Source of the DNA: Hedera helix
Taxonomy: Eukaryota; Streptophyta; Magnoliopsida; Apiales; Araliaceae
Direction: 5' to 3'
DNA: 64,000 bases
Assembly (NCBI GenBank): GCA_947179155.2
Contig: OX359283.1
Span: forward strand, 10,401,764 to 10,465,763
The notes below the pieces were generated by a model that was not told the DNA's origin, did not search any database, and saw nothing but the letters and a program-made list of their open reading frames with translations. A program made the position numbers and the translations under genes. Within the stretch, counting starts at the first letter, position 1; every line of letters starts with the position of its first letter. Shown piece by piece: positions 47,607 to 58,307 of the stretch.

Positions 47607-50516
47607 TATTACGACCCCAAATCCGGGTTCCCTGAACCACGGGTTCGGTGCTCACGCAACTATTCTACCCTGTTATCTCATTCATCCATTCGAAACACAA
47701 TGATAATAATATTAAACTTAATTTACATTCATACATAACTAATCACAGGTTCTACATACCTTTATACATACAAACTGTTGTATTTGACATATAACAAAAT
47801 ATAATAATAAATACAACATTAACTAGAAATTCCTCTATTGTTGGCCGACCTTTCCTTTCCCTTTATCTACACCTGCTCCCTCTGCCTTTTCTGACTTAAC
47901 TGAAATATCATGAATGAAAGCAAGTATGAGCATAGACAGCTCAGCAAGTTCAACAATGAATAATATCATGATATTTCCAAATGAGTAAATGATAATCATA
48001 TACAATTTATATGGATTATGCATAATCATTGGACGAATACAAATAAATCGGATCATTGGAATAAACTGATCATCATTAGTTCAATATATGAACAAGAATC
48101 ACAACTGAATTTGCATGAATATCAGAAAATAAGATTTTATTTGCTGTACGGCCACAAGGCCCAGAACTCGTTTAGAACAATACCAATCGTATATAATGAT
48201 ATTGCCCAGGTTAGTCAAAAGACTGCTATTTCAAATAGATGCGTACTTTGGGTGATCAGCCCATTGTACCTTTATATTGTGCACAACATAAACATCTAAC
48301 TACGCAACCACGTCATAAAATTATAATTATTCCCCTTTTTTGTAGGGTTGTTCTATTACAGCATAACATAGAATCCACACCACAACCAATGTGGATTGGA
48401 GTACATAACAATGAACATTTGATCTCAACGTATATCACATTGTATGTCTAGCCAGGATCAAGATTGGCATTGACCTTTTCATATTAATTCAATAATGAAA
48501 GAACTTTGCATAGCAATATAAATGAATAACATGGATGTTTGTTTAAAGAACTGCAAATAAAAGTTCAGTGGGAAAAAAAAAAACTTGCCTTCGTCCTCGT
48601 CTATCACAATCGATATATTATTATCCCGTCTATAACCTACATGACCACAATATTGGTTCATGCATTAGTTACATACACATGCATGCCATAACTTACTAAA
48701 CAAGCTACCCTTTAGCTATACATAACCCTAATCACATAACATAGTGTTCAAAATACCTTAACATCTACCATATTGATTATTTTTATCAAATTATGGTTTA
48801 CATATGTATTTCTATCATTTAATATCAAAATATTTCATTTTAGGACAAAATAAATTATTTTTCAAAATCCAGTACATGGCGCCCCGGCGCCATGTTTCCT
48901 CCTTGACACTGCGCTGGCCGCGGCCAGACTGCGCCCCGGCTCGCTCTGCTTTCGCCCCAGCGAGGTCCTCACAACATCAATGCGCCCGGGCGCAGTTCCA
49001 AGAACAAAATACTGCGCCCCGGCGCAGTACTGGTTTTCCTGAAAAAAAATTTCTTTCCAAAATTCAAGCTAACTTTGGCCCTAATGTGAATTTTCCAATT
49101 CCAACATTTCACAGAGCACATATAACATATAATTGACTTGTGTAGGTCTTCGAAACTTTTAAAAATCATTGTTTGGCCTTATAATTCCAAATAGTTCATT
49201 TAGGTGTACGGTTTACGTTTTAAAACGTTCAAAATAGTCATTTATCGTCGTATTCACCAAATAGCTCCCATATCGATTCTAACACATGTGTTTACTTATA
49301 ACTTACATGTTTGGCCTCGTTTGACTCTCAATTAACCAAAATAGCCAATAATTACACATGGTATGCATTTCCACCAATTTAACATAATTTCCTTTATAAA
49401 CCAACTTTGATTCTTTACACACTACGCGTATATATGTCAACACATATCCATTTAGCTACTTTGTATGCATGTGTAGCTTCTATACGTACCTTCCAAAACA
49501 CTTTACAGATTATAATTTCATTTAGGCACAAAATATAGCCTAATATTCAATTCTCTCTCATAAAACATAGCTTTTATATCCTCTAGGTTTCTTGGATGCT
49601 TTTTAACACATGGTAATGCATGTATTACACACCTTCATCTTCTCAAACTAGTTTTCCATCATGTTTGCTAACATATAACACATAATCATGCTTTAAATCA
49701 TAACTTTTAGCTTGAAAATCATATGAATAGTGCACCACCTTTAGTTTCAATACATCTAGCTTAGGGTTGCATGATCAACTAATCAAATAGCACATAGACT
49801 CACAAAACTTCACATAATCATCATGTAAAGCTAAAGATACATGCATGGTTTCTTCTCTTCTTACATGTAAGCACAAAAGCTACAAATTTCATGGCTTGAA
49901 CACAAAGTATACCTTCTTTTAGCTATCTTTCTTCTAGCTAGGAACCTTGTAAGTGATGGATGATCCCCTTTTAGTGTTTATTTCACCTTACTTGGACAAC
50001 CTTTCCTTGAATCTTTGAGCCTTCCTCACAAACCCTAAGCTTTCTCTTCTCTTTTCTTTCTTTGGCTGATAGCTTCGAATGAGAGAGTGAAGTGAGCTAA
50101 GTTTGCTTGATAATTATCAATATATGTGTTGCATTAATCTCTAGCACTTAACCAAATCATAGTTACTTTACCCTTGCATGGTAAAGGATATTTAGGACAT
50201 TTCACTTGACTTAGCAAGGTTAGAATGGACATTGAACCAACTTGGGACACAAATGTCATTTTTCCAAATTGTTGAGGGTAGTATGGTCATTATCCCTCAT
50301 TTATAGGAAATTAAATCCCCTTTAATTCAAGATTTGCTAAATTTGATCCAATTTTAATCCTTTTTGATCCAAATTTGTTTCTTTAGACTTGAAATTAATT
50401 CCTTCATCCAATACAATGTAATTGGCTTGTCCCAAAATGATTGTCACTCCTCAAAATATTTAATTTTTCATTAATAACATATAATTTATAATATTGCAAA
50501 AATGCAAATCATTACA
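47607..50516 (-). mobile_element. 2.9-kb solo gypsy LTR in Athila integrase
   Basis: The left edge TATTACGACCCCAAATCC is the reverse of the right end of the 18310-22878 LTR (GGATTTGGGGTCGTTACA) with a mutated TG. The right edge is GCAAATCATTACA. It therefore lies on the minus strand. Athila integrase continues after it at 50517. The target duplication is not clean (CGCCC against GCTTG), so the boundaries may be off by a base or two. No coding is present. Four perfect GC-rich palindromes lie at 48876-49028. Confidence 0.8.
48876..49028. repeat. Four perfect GC-rich palindromes
   Basis: ATGGCGCC-cc-GGCGCCAT (48876-48893), CTGGCCGCGGCCAG (48914-48927), TGCGCCCGGGCGCA (48981-48994) and ACTGCGCC-cc-GGCGCAGT (49011-49028). 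A looser pair CTCGCT/AGCGAG lies between the second and third. All arms differ, all are perfectly complementary, and they sit in otherwise AT-rich LTR. Confidence 0.9.
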
Positions 50517-51000
50517 GCTTGGTCTTTGATAAGGCATGCCACTTATCGGTTGAGCTCGAACATAATGCATATTGGACCATTAAAAAGCTTAACTTTGACT
50601 TACATGCATCCGGTGAGAAACGACTCCTTCAACTGAATGAGATGGACAATTTCTGTCTTTAGTCTTATAAAAACACCAAGATATATAAGGAGAACACAAA
50701 GCAATGACATGATTATAAAATAGTGGAGCAGAGGTTCAAGGTTGGCCATAATGTGCTTCTCTATAATTCCTTGTTAAAACTTTTTACGAGAAAGTTAAAA
50801 TCAAGATGGTTGGGGCCATTTACTGTCACCAAGGTGTTCCCGCATGGGACGATGGAACTCAAAAATGCGATATCAAAGAATACATTCAAGGTTAACGGGC
50901 AATGACTCAAGCATTACTGGGGGGTGAAGTTGAATGCCAAAAGACTTCTGTAATCCTATCCGACCCGAAGTGAATCAGGGAGTACTTAAGCTCAAGACTT
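50517..51000 (+). pseudogene. Athila element 2 integrase C-terminal part
   Basis: The frame resumes after the LTR with CHLSVELEHNAYWTIK ([14 protein letters not shown] in the family), then VGHNVLLYNSLLKLFTRKL (50723 on) and FPHGTMELKNA. TFKVNGQ follows and is cut by a stop at 50903-50905. Matches the region 27310-27763 of Athila element 1. Confidence 0.88.
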
Positions 51001-51029
51001 TAAATGAAGCGCTAAATAGGAGGCATCCC

Positions 51030-51106
51030 ATTATTATTACTAATTTAGTGTTCTATTATTAGTGTTACTATTTTAGTATTATATCGTTATTATTACTAAT
51101 TTAGTA

Positions 51107-51153
<47 letters not shown>

Positions 51154-51345
51154 TTAGTATTATATCATTATTATTACTATTTTAGTATTATATCATTATT
51201 ATTACTATTTTAGTATTATATCATTATTATTACTATTTTAGTATTATATCATTATTATTACTATTTTAGTATTATATCATTATTATTAGTAATTTAATAT
51301 TCTATCATTATTATAACTACTTTAGTATTATATTATTATTATCAA
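51030..51345. repeat. 28-bp minisatellite with (TTA)n core
   Basis: About six copies of AGTATTATATCATTATTATT plus ACTATTTT, diverging towards the edges, with a pure (TTA)n run at about 51110-51151. It lies in the spacer between Athila pol and the env-position ORF. Confidence 0.9.
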
Positions 51346-52142
51346 TTTATTTTTGTTATTTTTGCGTTTATTTAATCGTTAATTATTTAGTATTTTATTT
51401 TATTTTTACAATAGCTATGTAACTAAGTGCAAATTTTTATGCGTTTTGATCAAAATTGTGATTAATTATTATTTTTTGAAAAAATTAGTGCATTACTTTT
51501 ATGTACTTTGCAAAACATGCACCAAAAAGGATTGTGTTGTAGCAAAAATGATGGCCAAGCAGCAGACTTGACCACCGCAACGATGCCCCTGCTATCGCCG
51601 CAGTCGTGATCTCAAACATTGATTTTTTTTTCAAACAGTAGCCTCGACCGCTGCAGCCCTTAAATCCACCGCCACAACTATCCTTCGAAATTTGGAAAAT
51701 AAAAAAAAAACCCTGGTCCAGGTTTTATTTCAAAACTTGCAAATTCCACTCTTGAGCAAAACTTCCTTGCATCTTCCTAAACTCCCGCAAATCATCTCCA
51801 ACTTCAAATCATGCACCAAATCATATACATTGCCGGTAAGCAAGATTGATTACGCAGTACCACAAAGACATCCACTGCTTTCTCTACACGGTTTGTTAAG
51901 GGAGTCTTTAGATTAATCTTTAACCACCGAATTTGGTAAGTTCTAAGATTGCAAATTGTTTAAATTTTGGATTGTGGAGTATCTACATTCATAGTTGATT
52001 TTCAGTGTGCGCGCCAAGTGTTTATGTTTTTGCCACAAAGAAAATTCGTTGGTCATAAGTGGATTTTTGCTTGGTTATGGGTTATGCATTCATCTTGGCA
52101 CCTCATTGCACTATCATGGGTCTTAAAAGGCAGTGTGGTCAG
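51346..52142 (+). other. Athila element 2 spacer between pol and env-position ORF
   Basis: Non-coding Athila DNA. The stretch with repeated CCGC-type words at 51570-51680 and the segment to 52142 show no preserved frame. Short open frames at 51692-51916 and 51967-52164 have no recognised domain. Confidence 0.55.
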
Positions 52143-53681
52143 TGTTAGGGTTTTGACACAGTGAAAACAACAGAATTTAAAAAAAATTCGAAACCCTAAA
52201 ATAGGATCCATGCGAAAACTGATTAATCAGAGGTTTAGAATTTGTTTTACCGATTATGTAAGTTTGAATGGAGACGCTGGTGAATTTTGAAGCAGCCTCG
52301 AATCCTCAACGCAATCCAACGACTGCGTCTCTACAGTATCCACACGAACGCTCCGCGAATCGTCCTACGATCTGCAGCAAAAGGAACCACGGTACTAGCC
52401 ACCAAGATCAAGATTTTTGAATTATTTTTCTCTCTAGTCTCTTTTTGAAAGCGGCTAGGGTTTTAGTTTTGTTCCTTACGTGATTAAGACTACTGATATA
52501 TCATATATATAGTAGTTAATAGGAATTAACCAAAACCTAATTTAATTATAAAAATAAAATCTGAATTTTTATATATTATATCTTAATTAAGTCTAACTTA
52601 ATTAATATACACATATATAAATTATCCTATTAATTTAAATTCGTAATTCTAAATATTATCAATCATATTAACATATTTAAATACTTACAATTTAAATTAA
52701 TTCCTTTTTTAAATACGTTCTAAGTGTGTGACCCTATAGGTTATTATTATGTTGGCAATAATTTTAAAATATTATAAAATTATGAACGGTGAGCGACATC
52801 TAGTAATGCATCACTGTTATCCAAATAATACTAAGATCAGTGATTCGATGCAACCTTTTTTGTGACCAATGTTTCAATGCAATTTAATCCTTTTAACATT
52901 GACATCCTAGATTAAACTCGAGGCATAGAAAGTGTCATACTCTTTATAATTTAATCTGAGTTTTCTTGATCAATGACTAGACTATATGAAACAAATTATT
53001 ATTTGAGCATGGTCATGCATTTCATAGTCCTACTCAATCAAGAGGCCTATGGATATCACCCCTAATATATAGGAGGGTTAAATTCCATCTAGATCACTCA
53101 TATTCCTCACACGATTCATGATGTACCCAATAATCACCTTTATTGTCCACCCTATTAAAGGTGACATTTGATGATATCAAAGTACATAAATTCTCGTGTA
53201 AAAATATAGTGATCTCAGGTTGGAGGATCATTACATCATTGTCACTATGAGAATTTCTTATGACACTTTGCATAATGCTCCACGTAGAATTCTCATGGTG
53301 GGTCAGTCCAGTACATTGTTCTCTAACATGTACCTATGCATTGACTCAAATATCTCATATATTTATGCCCAATGAAATTTGGCCATCAGTCAATCCACAT
53401 ACTAGTCTCAATGCATCATTGTTGTCCCATTAATAATGATACTCGACTAGGGACATTTAAGAGCAATGATACTAATTGTAATTATATAATCTCATGTTCA
53501 AGTCACATACTTGAAGCTATATAATTCGTATCACTATTCTAAGAACTTTTATTATGCTAACATTTATATAACGCAATAAATGAAATCATAATAAAATAAT
53601 CCATTTATTCAATCAAATATAATATCAAAAATGTTAAGCAATTACATCAAATAATTAGCCTCTAGGGCATCAACTCTAACA
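52143..53681 (-). mobile_element. 1.54-kb solo copia LTR
   Basis: The plus strand begins TGTTAGGGTTTTGACAC and ends CAACTCTAACA. The ends are inverted (TGTTAG/CTAACA) and flanked by GTCAG (52138-52142) and ATCAG (53682-53686), one difference. The minus-strand start TGTTAGAGTTGATGCCCTAG is like other plant copia LTRs. No coding. It separates the Athila spacer from the env-position ORF. Confidence 0.8.
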
Positions 53682-53686
53682 ATCAG

Positions 53687-54406
53687 AGCTCTAGAGCAGC
53701 CCAACCTATGATAGAAAAAGATTTGTAAGCAAAGACGTCGCAGATCGTTATGAAGAAGTGATGGAAAATAAAACCATCATCCCGGAGCGTAGCCTTAGCC
53801 CACAAGTAATGGATGAAGCTTTATTGAACATGATTACAACAAAACATTGGCACATTCTTGTAACACATCCTGAACCCGCAGAGATACCCATTGTTAAGGA
53901 GTTCTATGCCAATACGGATGAAGAGAGTATCATGGTTTGAGTCCGAGGCAAGGAGGTGCCATTTGGCACGACATATATTAATACATTCTAAAAACTTGTG
54001 GACATGCAAGATAAGGTCGAGTACACTACCTACAAGCTGAAACATCTAAACCTGAATGAAGTAATTGGTGGCCTCTGTCGGCCTGATGCTAAGTGGACTA
54101 TCAAAGATGGGTAGCGGAGGTTCTTTTCGCATCGCCATTTAAGCAAATATGGCAAGACATGGTACTACTTACTTTGTGCCAAACTCTTGCCCATGACGCA
54201 TGTTAGCGATGTGATCCATTCACAAGTAGTGTTTCTTTACTGTTTGGTTCATCATGGGAAAAACATTAATGTAGGCAAAATCATTCTGAGCTCCATCAAG
54301 CATCCAATTCATGGAGGTTCCCATAGCGGTTTGTAGCATCCTCCCCTTATCTACGGGTTATGCAAGCTAGCTGGTGTAGTATGGTCTGACAGTGAACCTC
54401 TCCAAT
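53687..54406 (+). pseudogene. Athila element 2 env-position ORF (plant transposon-protein domain)
   Basis: The reading KDVADRYEEVMENKTIIPER, then WHILVTHPEPAEIPIVKEFY and VRGKEVPFGTTYINTF, matches the domain often annotated as putative plant transposon protein and found downstream of pol in Athila elements. It continues with FFSHRHLSKYGKTWYYLLC and HGKNINVGKII to 54406, where the copia element is inserted. At least three stops interrupt it. Its role in the element is not known; this copy is dead. Confidence 0.8.
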
Positions 54407-55288
54407 TGTTGGGTTGACAAATTCATAGACACACAATCAAATTGCATAAAATAGCATAAGCATGGTAAAATTAAAATTCAAAATTTACAATCCATAATCC
54501 AGGATCGACCTTTATGCGTAATTATTAATTAATAAAGAAGAAGTTAGAGAATTATACCCTTGTAGAACTCTAATAAGCTTCAACGGGTACAAGTTCACCT
54601 CCAAATCCTTCACGTTCTCCTTGAATTTCACTGATTGGATTCCAATGATCAACGTTAGCCACCCAAGTGTTTGACCTCTAGAGGTGATCCACCAAGGAAT
54701 AATAATAATTCAAGAAGTGGGTGATGGCAAACCCTAGTTTTTTTCCTCTAGAGAATATGTGAGTACTCTCCCAAAACTTATGGAAGTGTATGTGTATAGC
54801 CTTAATCCATAATAAGACTTCTCTTATTTATAGATTTAGTAAACCCTCCTAACACTTTTAGGAATAGAGTTTTTAATTAAACTCTTAATCTAATTAGGAA
54901 CTTAATTAATTTAATATAATAATTATAATTCCTAAACTATTTAGGAACTTAATTATCAATTATGAGAATACTCTTATTAATTAATTCTTAAACCATTTAG
55001 GAACTAAATAATAATGATAATAGTAATAATAATAATAATAATTGTAGACACCCAAATTTTGCACTTTCTCTACTAACCCTGGCAGGAGGGCAAAATCGTC
55101 ATTTGACCCGACATGCGGAAAGAAAGGTGGACCCCAGCACAAAGCCACCCCAGCGATTTATGGTCAAAACCGCCACAACGGACAACGAGCATCCGGTCAC
55201 TTGAGGCAAGGCGAACAGTTAATCCAGAAAGGCCTGAGCTGACCACAAAAGACGACTAATGGCCACTCCGCTTACGATGTTCGGGGGT

Positions 55289-55363
55289 CTCGCTCCCCGG
55301 TGAGCGAGCGGCTGCCCAGCTCGCCGGTGAGCTGGCGGGGGGGGGTAGGGGGCAGCGCCCCCT
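55289..55363. repeat. Three consecutive GC hairpins in the Ogre-type LTR
   Basis: CTCGCTC-cccggt-GAGCGAG (55289-55308), CCAGCTC-gccggt-GAGCTGG (55316-55335), AGGGGGC-agc-GCCCCCT (55347-55363). Each has perfect 7-bp stems with different arms; the first two share the loop ccggt and a CTC/GAG closing. Confidence 0.9.
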
Positions 55364-55479
55364 GGAAGCCAAGCACAACGAGCAATTTATACACCGAGGA
55401 ACAGCCTTCCGAAATAATACAGCAGAAATTGGCGATTTAAGACCACGTGGCACGGAAATCGAGAAAATCAAGCCAGACA

Positions 55480-55593
55480 GCCGCAGATGCATCTGCGGCC
55501 AACGACTTTTGGGGCTTCGCACAGCTCGAGGACGGCACACGGCAGCCGAGGCGGCGGCCACAGCAGGCAGCCGCAGATGCATCTGCGGCTGCC
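55480..55593. repeat. Two perfect palindromes, 20 and 28 bp
   Basis: GCCGCAGATGCATCTGCGGC at 55480-55499 is a perfect 20-bp palindrome. At 55566-55593 the same core is extended to a perfect 28-bp palindrome with arms GGCAGCCGCAGATG and CATCTGCGGCTGCC. Confidence 0.92.
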
Positions 55594-56605
55594 TCCAATC
55601 AGCTATACAACGGCCATTTTCGCGTCCGAGAGAAAAGAAGGAAGAAATTTTGAAGGTTTTAGAGAGAGAAAAATGGCGGAATAGAGAGAGAAACCTTCGG
55701 GTTTGTGAGAGAAATGTGAGGATTTGTCTCATTTTGTTCAATCTTCCCACATCATATTGTATCCTACATCCGATTTGAGGGCTAGTGTGTTATATCCATC
55801 AATATCAAGGCAATAATCTCGATCTCTCTTAGTATTGGTGCATGTTTTGTAGATTTATTAGATTTAATCTTTTATCTTGTTTTAGTGCTTTAATCTTTTG
55901 TAAATATTTATTTATTTGTGCATTGTTGGGTGGATCTTCTGTGGATCCGAAAATATTTGGTGCATTGCGTTTTAAATAGTTTGATTTAGTGTATTTGGAA
56001 GTTAGATACAATGTAGTCAATATATTGTAGATCTATGGATTAGGGACGGTTAGAGAGGATTTATGGCGGATGAAATCTCCTCCTAACCTCCCGATGATAT
56101 CCTTTTAGTTTATTTGTTAGCATTTACGTATGTAGCGATTGCGATGCGCTTTTATTGTAAATATGTAAATTTTTGGGCCTTAAAGCGATGTCGGATCGAA
56201 AATCGGGTTTAAGGCCCCGTGATAATGAAATGTGCGATTGTGGGCGTTTGGGGTTATTTGGATGGCTCACATGCCCATGAATAACTCCAACGCCATTTTA
56301 ATGCTTGATTTTCGCTTTCGACACGGAAAAGAATTTTGGAATGAAAAGATGAAGATTTTCATAAAATCAATCAAATTAGGATATTAGATCGTTCGTAGGA
56401 TAAATAAAATTGTAAGTGTCGGATGAGCTCTATTCCTATTTGACGAAGGGTTTGAAAATATGTTTTACAAAATATCATCGGTTTTATTATCGAAACAAAA
56501 AAGCAAAAAAAATGAACTTTTCGATTAAGTAAAATCCTTCGTGCATAGGGTTAACGAGATTCTGAAGCACTTTCAAAATAAAGCAATTCAACGACATTCA
56601 TTTAG

Positions 56606-56639
<34 letters not shown>
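56606..56639. repeat. (CA)n microsatellite
   Basis: About 16 CA units inside the Ogre-type LTR. Confidence 0.9.
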
Positions 56640-56641
<2 letters not shown>

Positions 56642-57011
56642 TTTTAGGATTTAAAAGGATAGGAAAACATCAAGATAGCGGTAACCGTGTTTCACGGAAG
56701 TCGGGGGGTGCCTAACACCTTCCCCTCGCTTAAGCAAGCCCCCGAACTCTATGAATCTCGGTTTGCGGACCAATTAATTCGGAGTCACATATGAGCCAGC
56801 GATTACGAAAACAAAATTCGGATGAGTTGGTACATCCATTTCAAATATACCAACTGGCGACTCTGGTCAATTGGCTCATAAAAAATCGATCTTTCAAAAC
56901 CCGTCGACATTAAGCCGACCCTTTTCAAAATCACATTTAATTCAAAAGGCTAAAATTGGAAAGGGACATTTTAATAATAAAAAACGAGACGACGAAAATC
57001 CCGGCGTCGAC

Positions 57012-57090
<79 letters not shown>
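57012..57090. repeat. (AAT)n microsatellite
   Basis: About 26 AAT units at the right edge of the Ogre-type LTR insertion. It belongs to the copia LTR and is the landing site of the insertion. Confidence 0.92.
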
Positions 57091-57091
<1 letters not shown>

Positions 57092-58307
57092 GACTCCTCT
57101 TATTTATTTATAATTAGTATTTTCAAAATACTAAATAATAAATATTAAGCTATTTAATTTATTCTATCCCCATAGTATAAATTAAATATACTTAATTCAT
57201 TATTACAATTATGTCATTTACTTCTTAAATAATTATTTTTCTTTTACGGTGTGACCCTTTAGGTTCTCCATATTAAACTGGTTATAGAATAAATTAATTA
57301 GAACTATTATAATCTTATTTATATAAATAAATTAAACTATTTAATTTATTTAAATAAATAATATTTATTCCATAATAAGGGTAAGCCCCCTTAGCAATCA
57401 ACGACTTTTCAGATAATATAGATTTCAGCATTTAATCATAAAAGAACCTATTTAGCGAATAATTACCGTACAATTCAATCATTCTACCTCACAACGTCCC
57501 AATCAAATATAAGATATGGTATAACTGTCAAGTCTTATTTTATTTGATTATATGCATTTTGGTCCTTAAATGAATAACTCTAATTAATGTAAATTAAAAA
57601 CTACTTTCTAATTTTCATTTTGCCTTGGCCAAGGACTACTGAGTTGTCATTTATCGAATCGCATAGAACATTCTCTTCTTTTATTAGAAGTGGTAGATTC
57701 TTTGTTGATCATTCACCTATCTCCATGTATGACTTATTATATCTAACCATACCCTTTGATACACGCTAAATGTTTTAAGAAATATGTCAAAATATAATTC
57801 ATCATACACAAGATACTATGATGATCTCAAGTCCAAGGATACTTGTACTACTATCACAAAAGGAACTTCTATTGACAAGCAAGTAAGACTCCATTAGGTG
57901 TTCCTTGAGCGAGTCACGTTCAATGAACTTATTCTCTAATAAGCACCTACATACTTGCTTTAGTGTCTCTACACGAATGATTATGAGATCAATCATCCTC
58001 TTCATAAGAGCAAACATATTATGTACTAATCTATTCGGATTCACTAATCCCCATTTTAGTAATCCCACAATTAGGAACAAATTTAGTTTTGAGCTATCTT
58101 GAATATAGATCTCATTAGCATGATCATCATCATGATTCTAAAAGCATTGCTCAATAACTATGGGTTTATCACCATTAATATCATCTATTAAATATGGATA
58201 AAACAAATGCTTTTGTATAAATAAACTTTTATTAATAAATGAATAAGATTGCAAAGTATATGCTATATCATATCAAATATGATTGGCTTATGTGCATACT
58301 ACTTTCA

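Larger units (their letters stand above)
42965..54406 (+). mobile_element. Athila element 2 (5' truncated, highly decayed, with nested LTRs)
   Basis: It contains gag, protease, RT, RNase H, integrase, a non-coding spacer and an env-position ORF in the standard Athila order, all with many stops. No 5' LTR is seen: the left edge abuts Tat sequence. The right edge is the copia element at 54407, so the rest of the element would lie beyond 64000. It is broken by an LTR at 47607-50516 and another at 52143-53681. Confidence 0.88.
55043..57012 (+). mobile_element. Ogre/Tat-type solo LTR, 1.97 kb
   Basis: It begins TGTAGACACCCAAATTTTGC and ends GGCGTCGACA, flanked by ATAAT on both sides (55038-55042, 57013-57017) within the (AAT)n microsatellite of the copia LTR. 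The phrase GGGGGTGCCTAACACCTTCC (from about 56704) and TGGCGACTC near the end are typical of Tat/Ogre LTRs. No primer site or coding region follows. It contains three GC hairpins, two perfect palindromes and a (CA)n run (about 56606-56639). Confidence 0.88.
54407..58307 (-). repeat. 3' LTR of copia element C, interrupted
   Basis: Without the insertion at 55043-57012 it is about 1.9 kb and aligns with 12969-14962 and 36110-38088. A minus-strand TATA-like box lies at 54821-54832. The right end TACTTTCA is followed by the purine tract (reverse of ATCTCTCACTTGCACT, 58308-58323). Confidence 0.9.

Noticed and set aside
48804..49136. 110-codon open frame on the plus strand
   Set aside because: Spans the palindrome block of a solo LTR; no recognised domain.
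47602..50521. Clean target-site duplication for the 2.9-kb LTR
   Set aside because: Flanks CGCCC and GCTTG do not match; only the continuing Athila frame supports the insertion.
55256..55750. 164-codon minus-strand open frame and overlapping plus-strand frames
   Set aside because: GC-rich part of the Ogre-type LTR with hairpins and palindromes; composition explains the lack of stops.
56871..57113. Open frame with a long Asn run
   Set aside because: Translation of the (AAT)n microsatellite across the LTR boundary.
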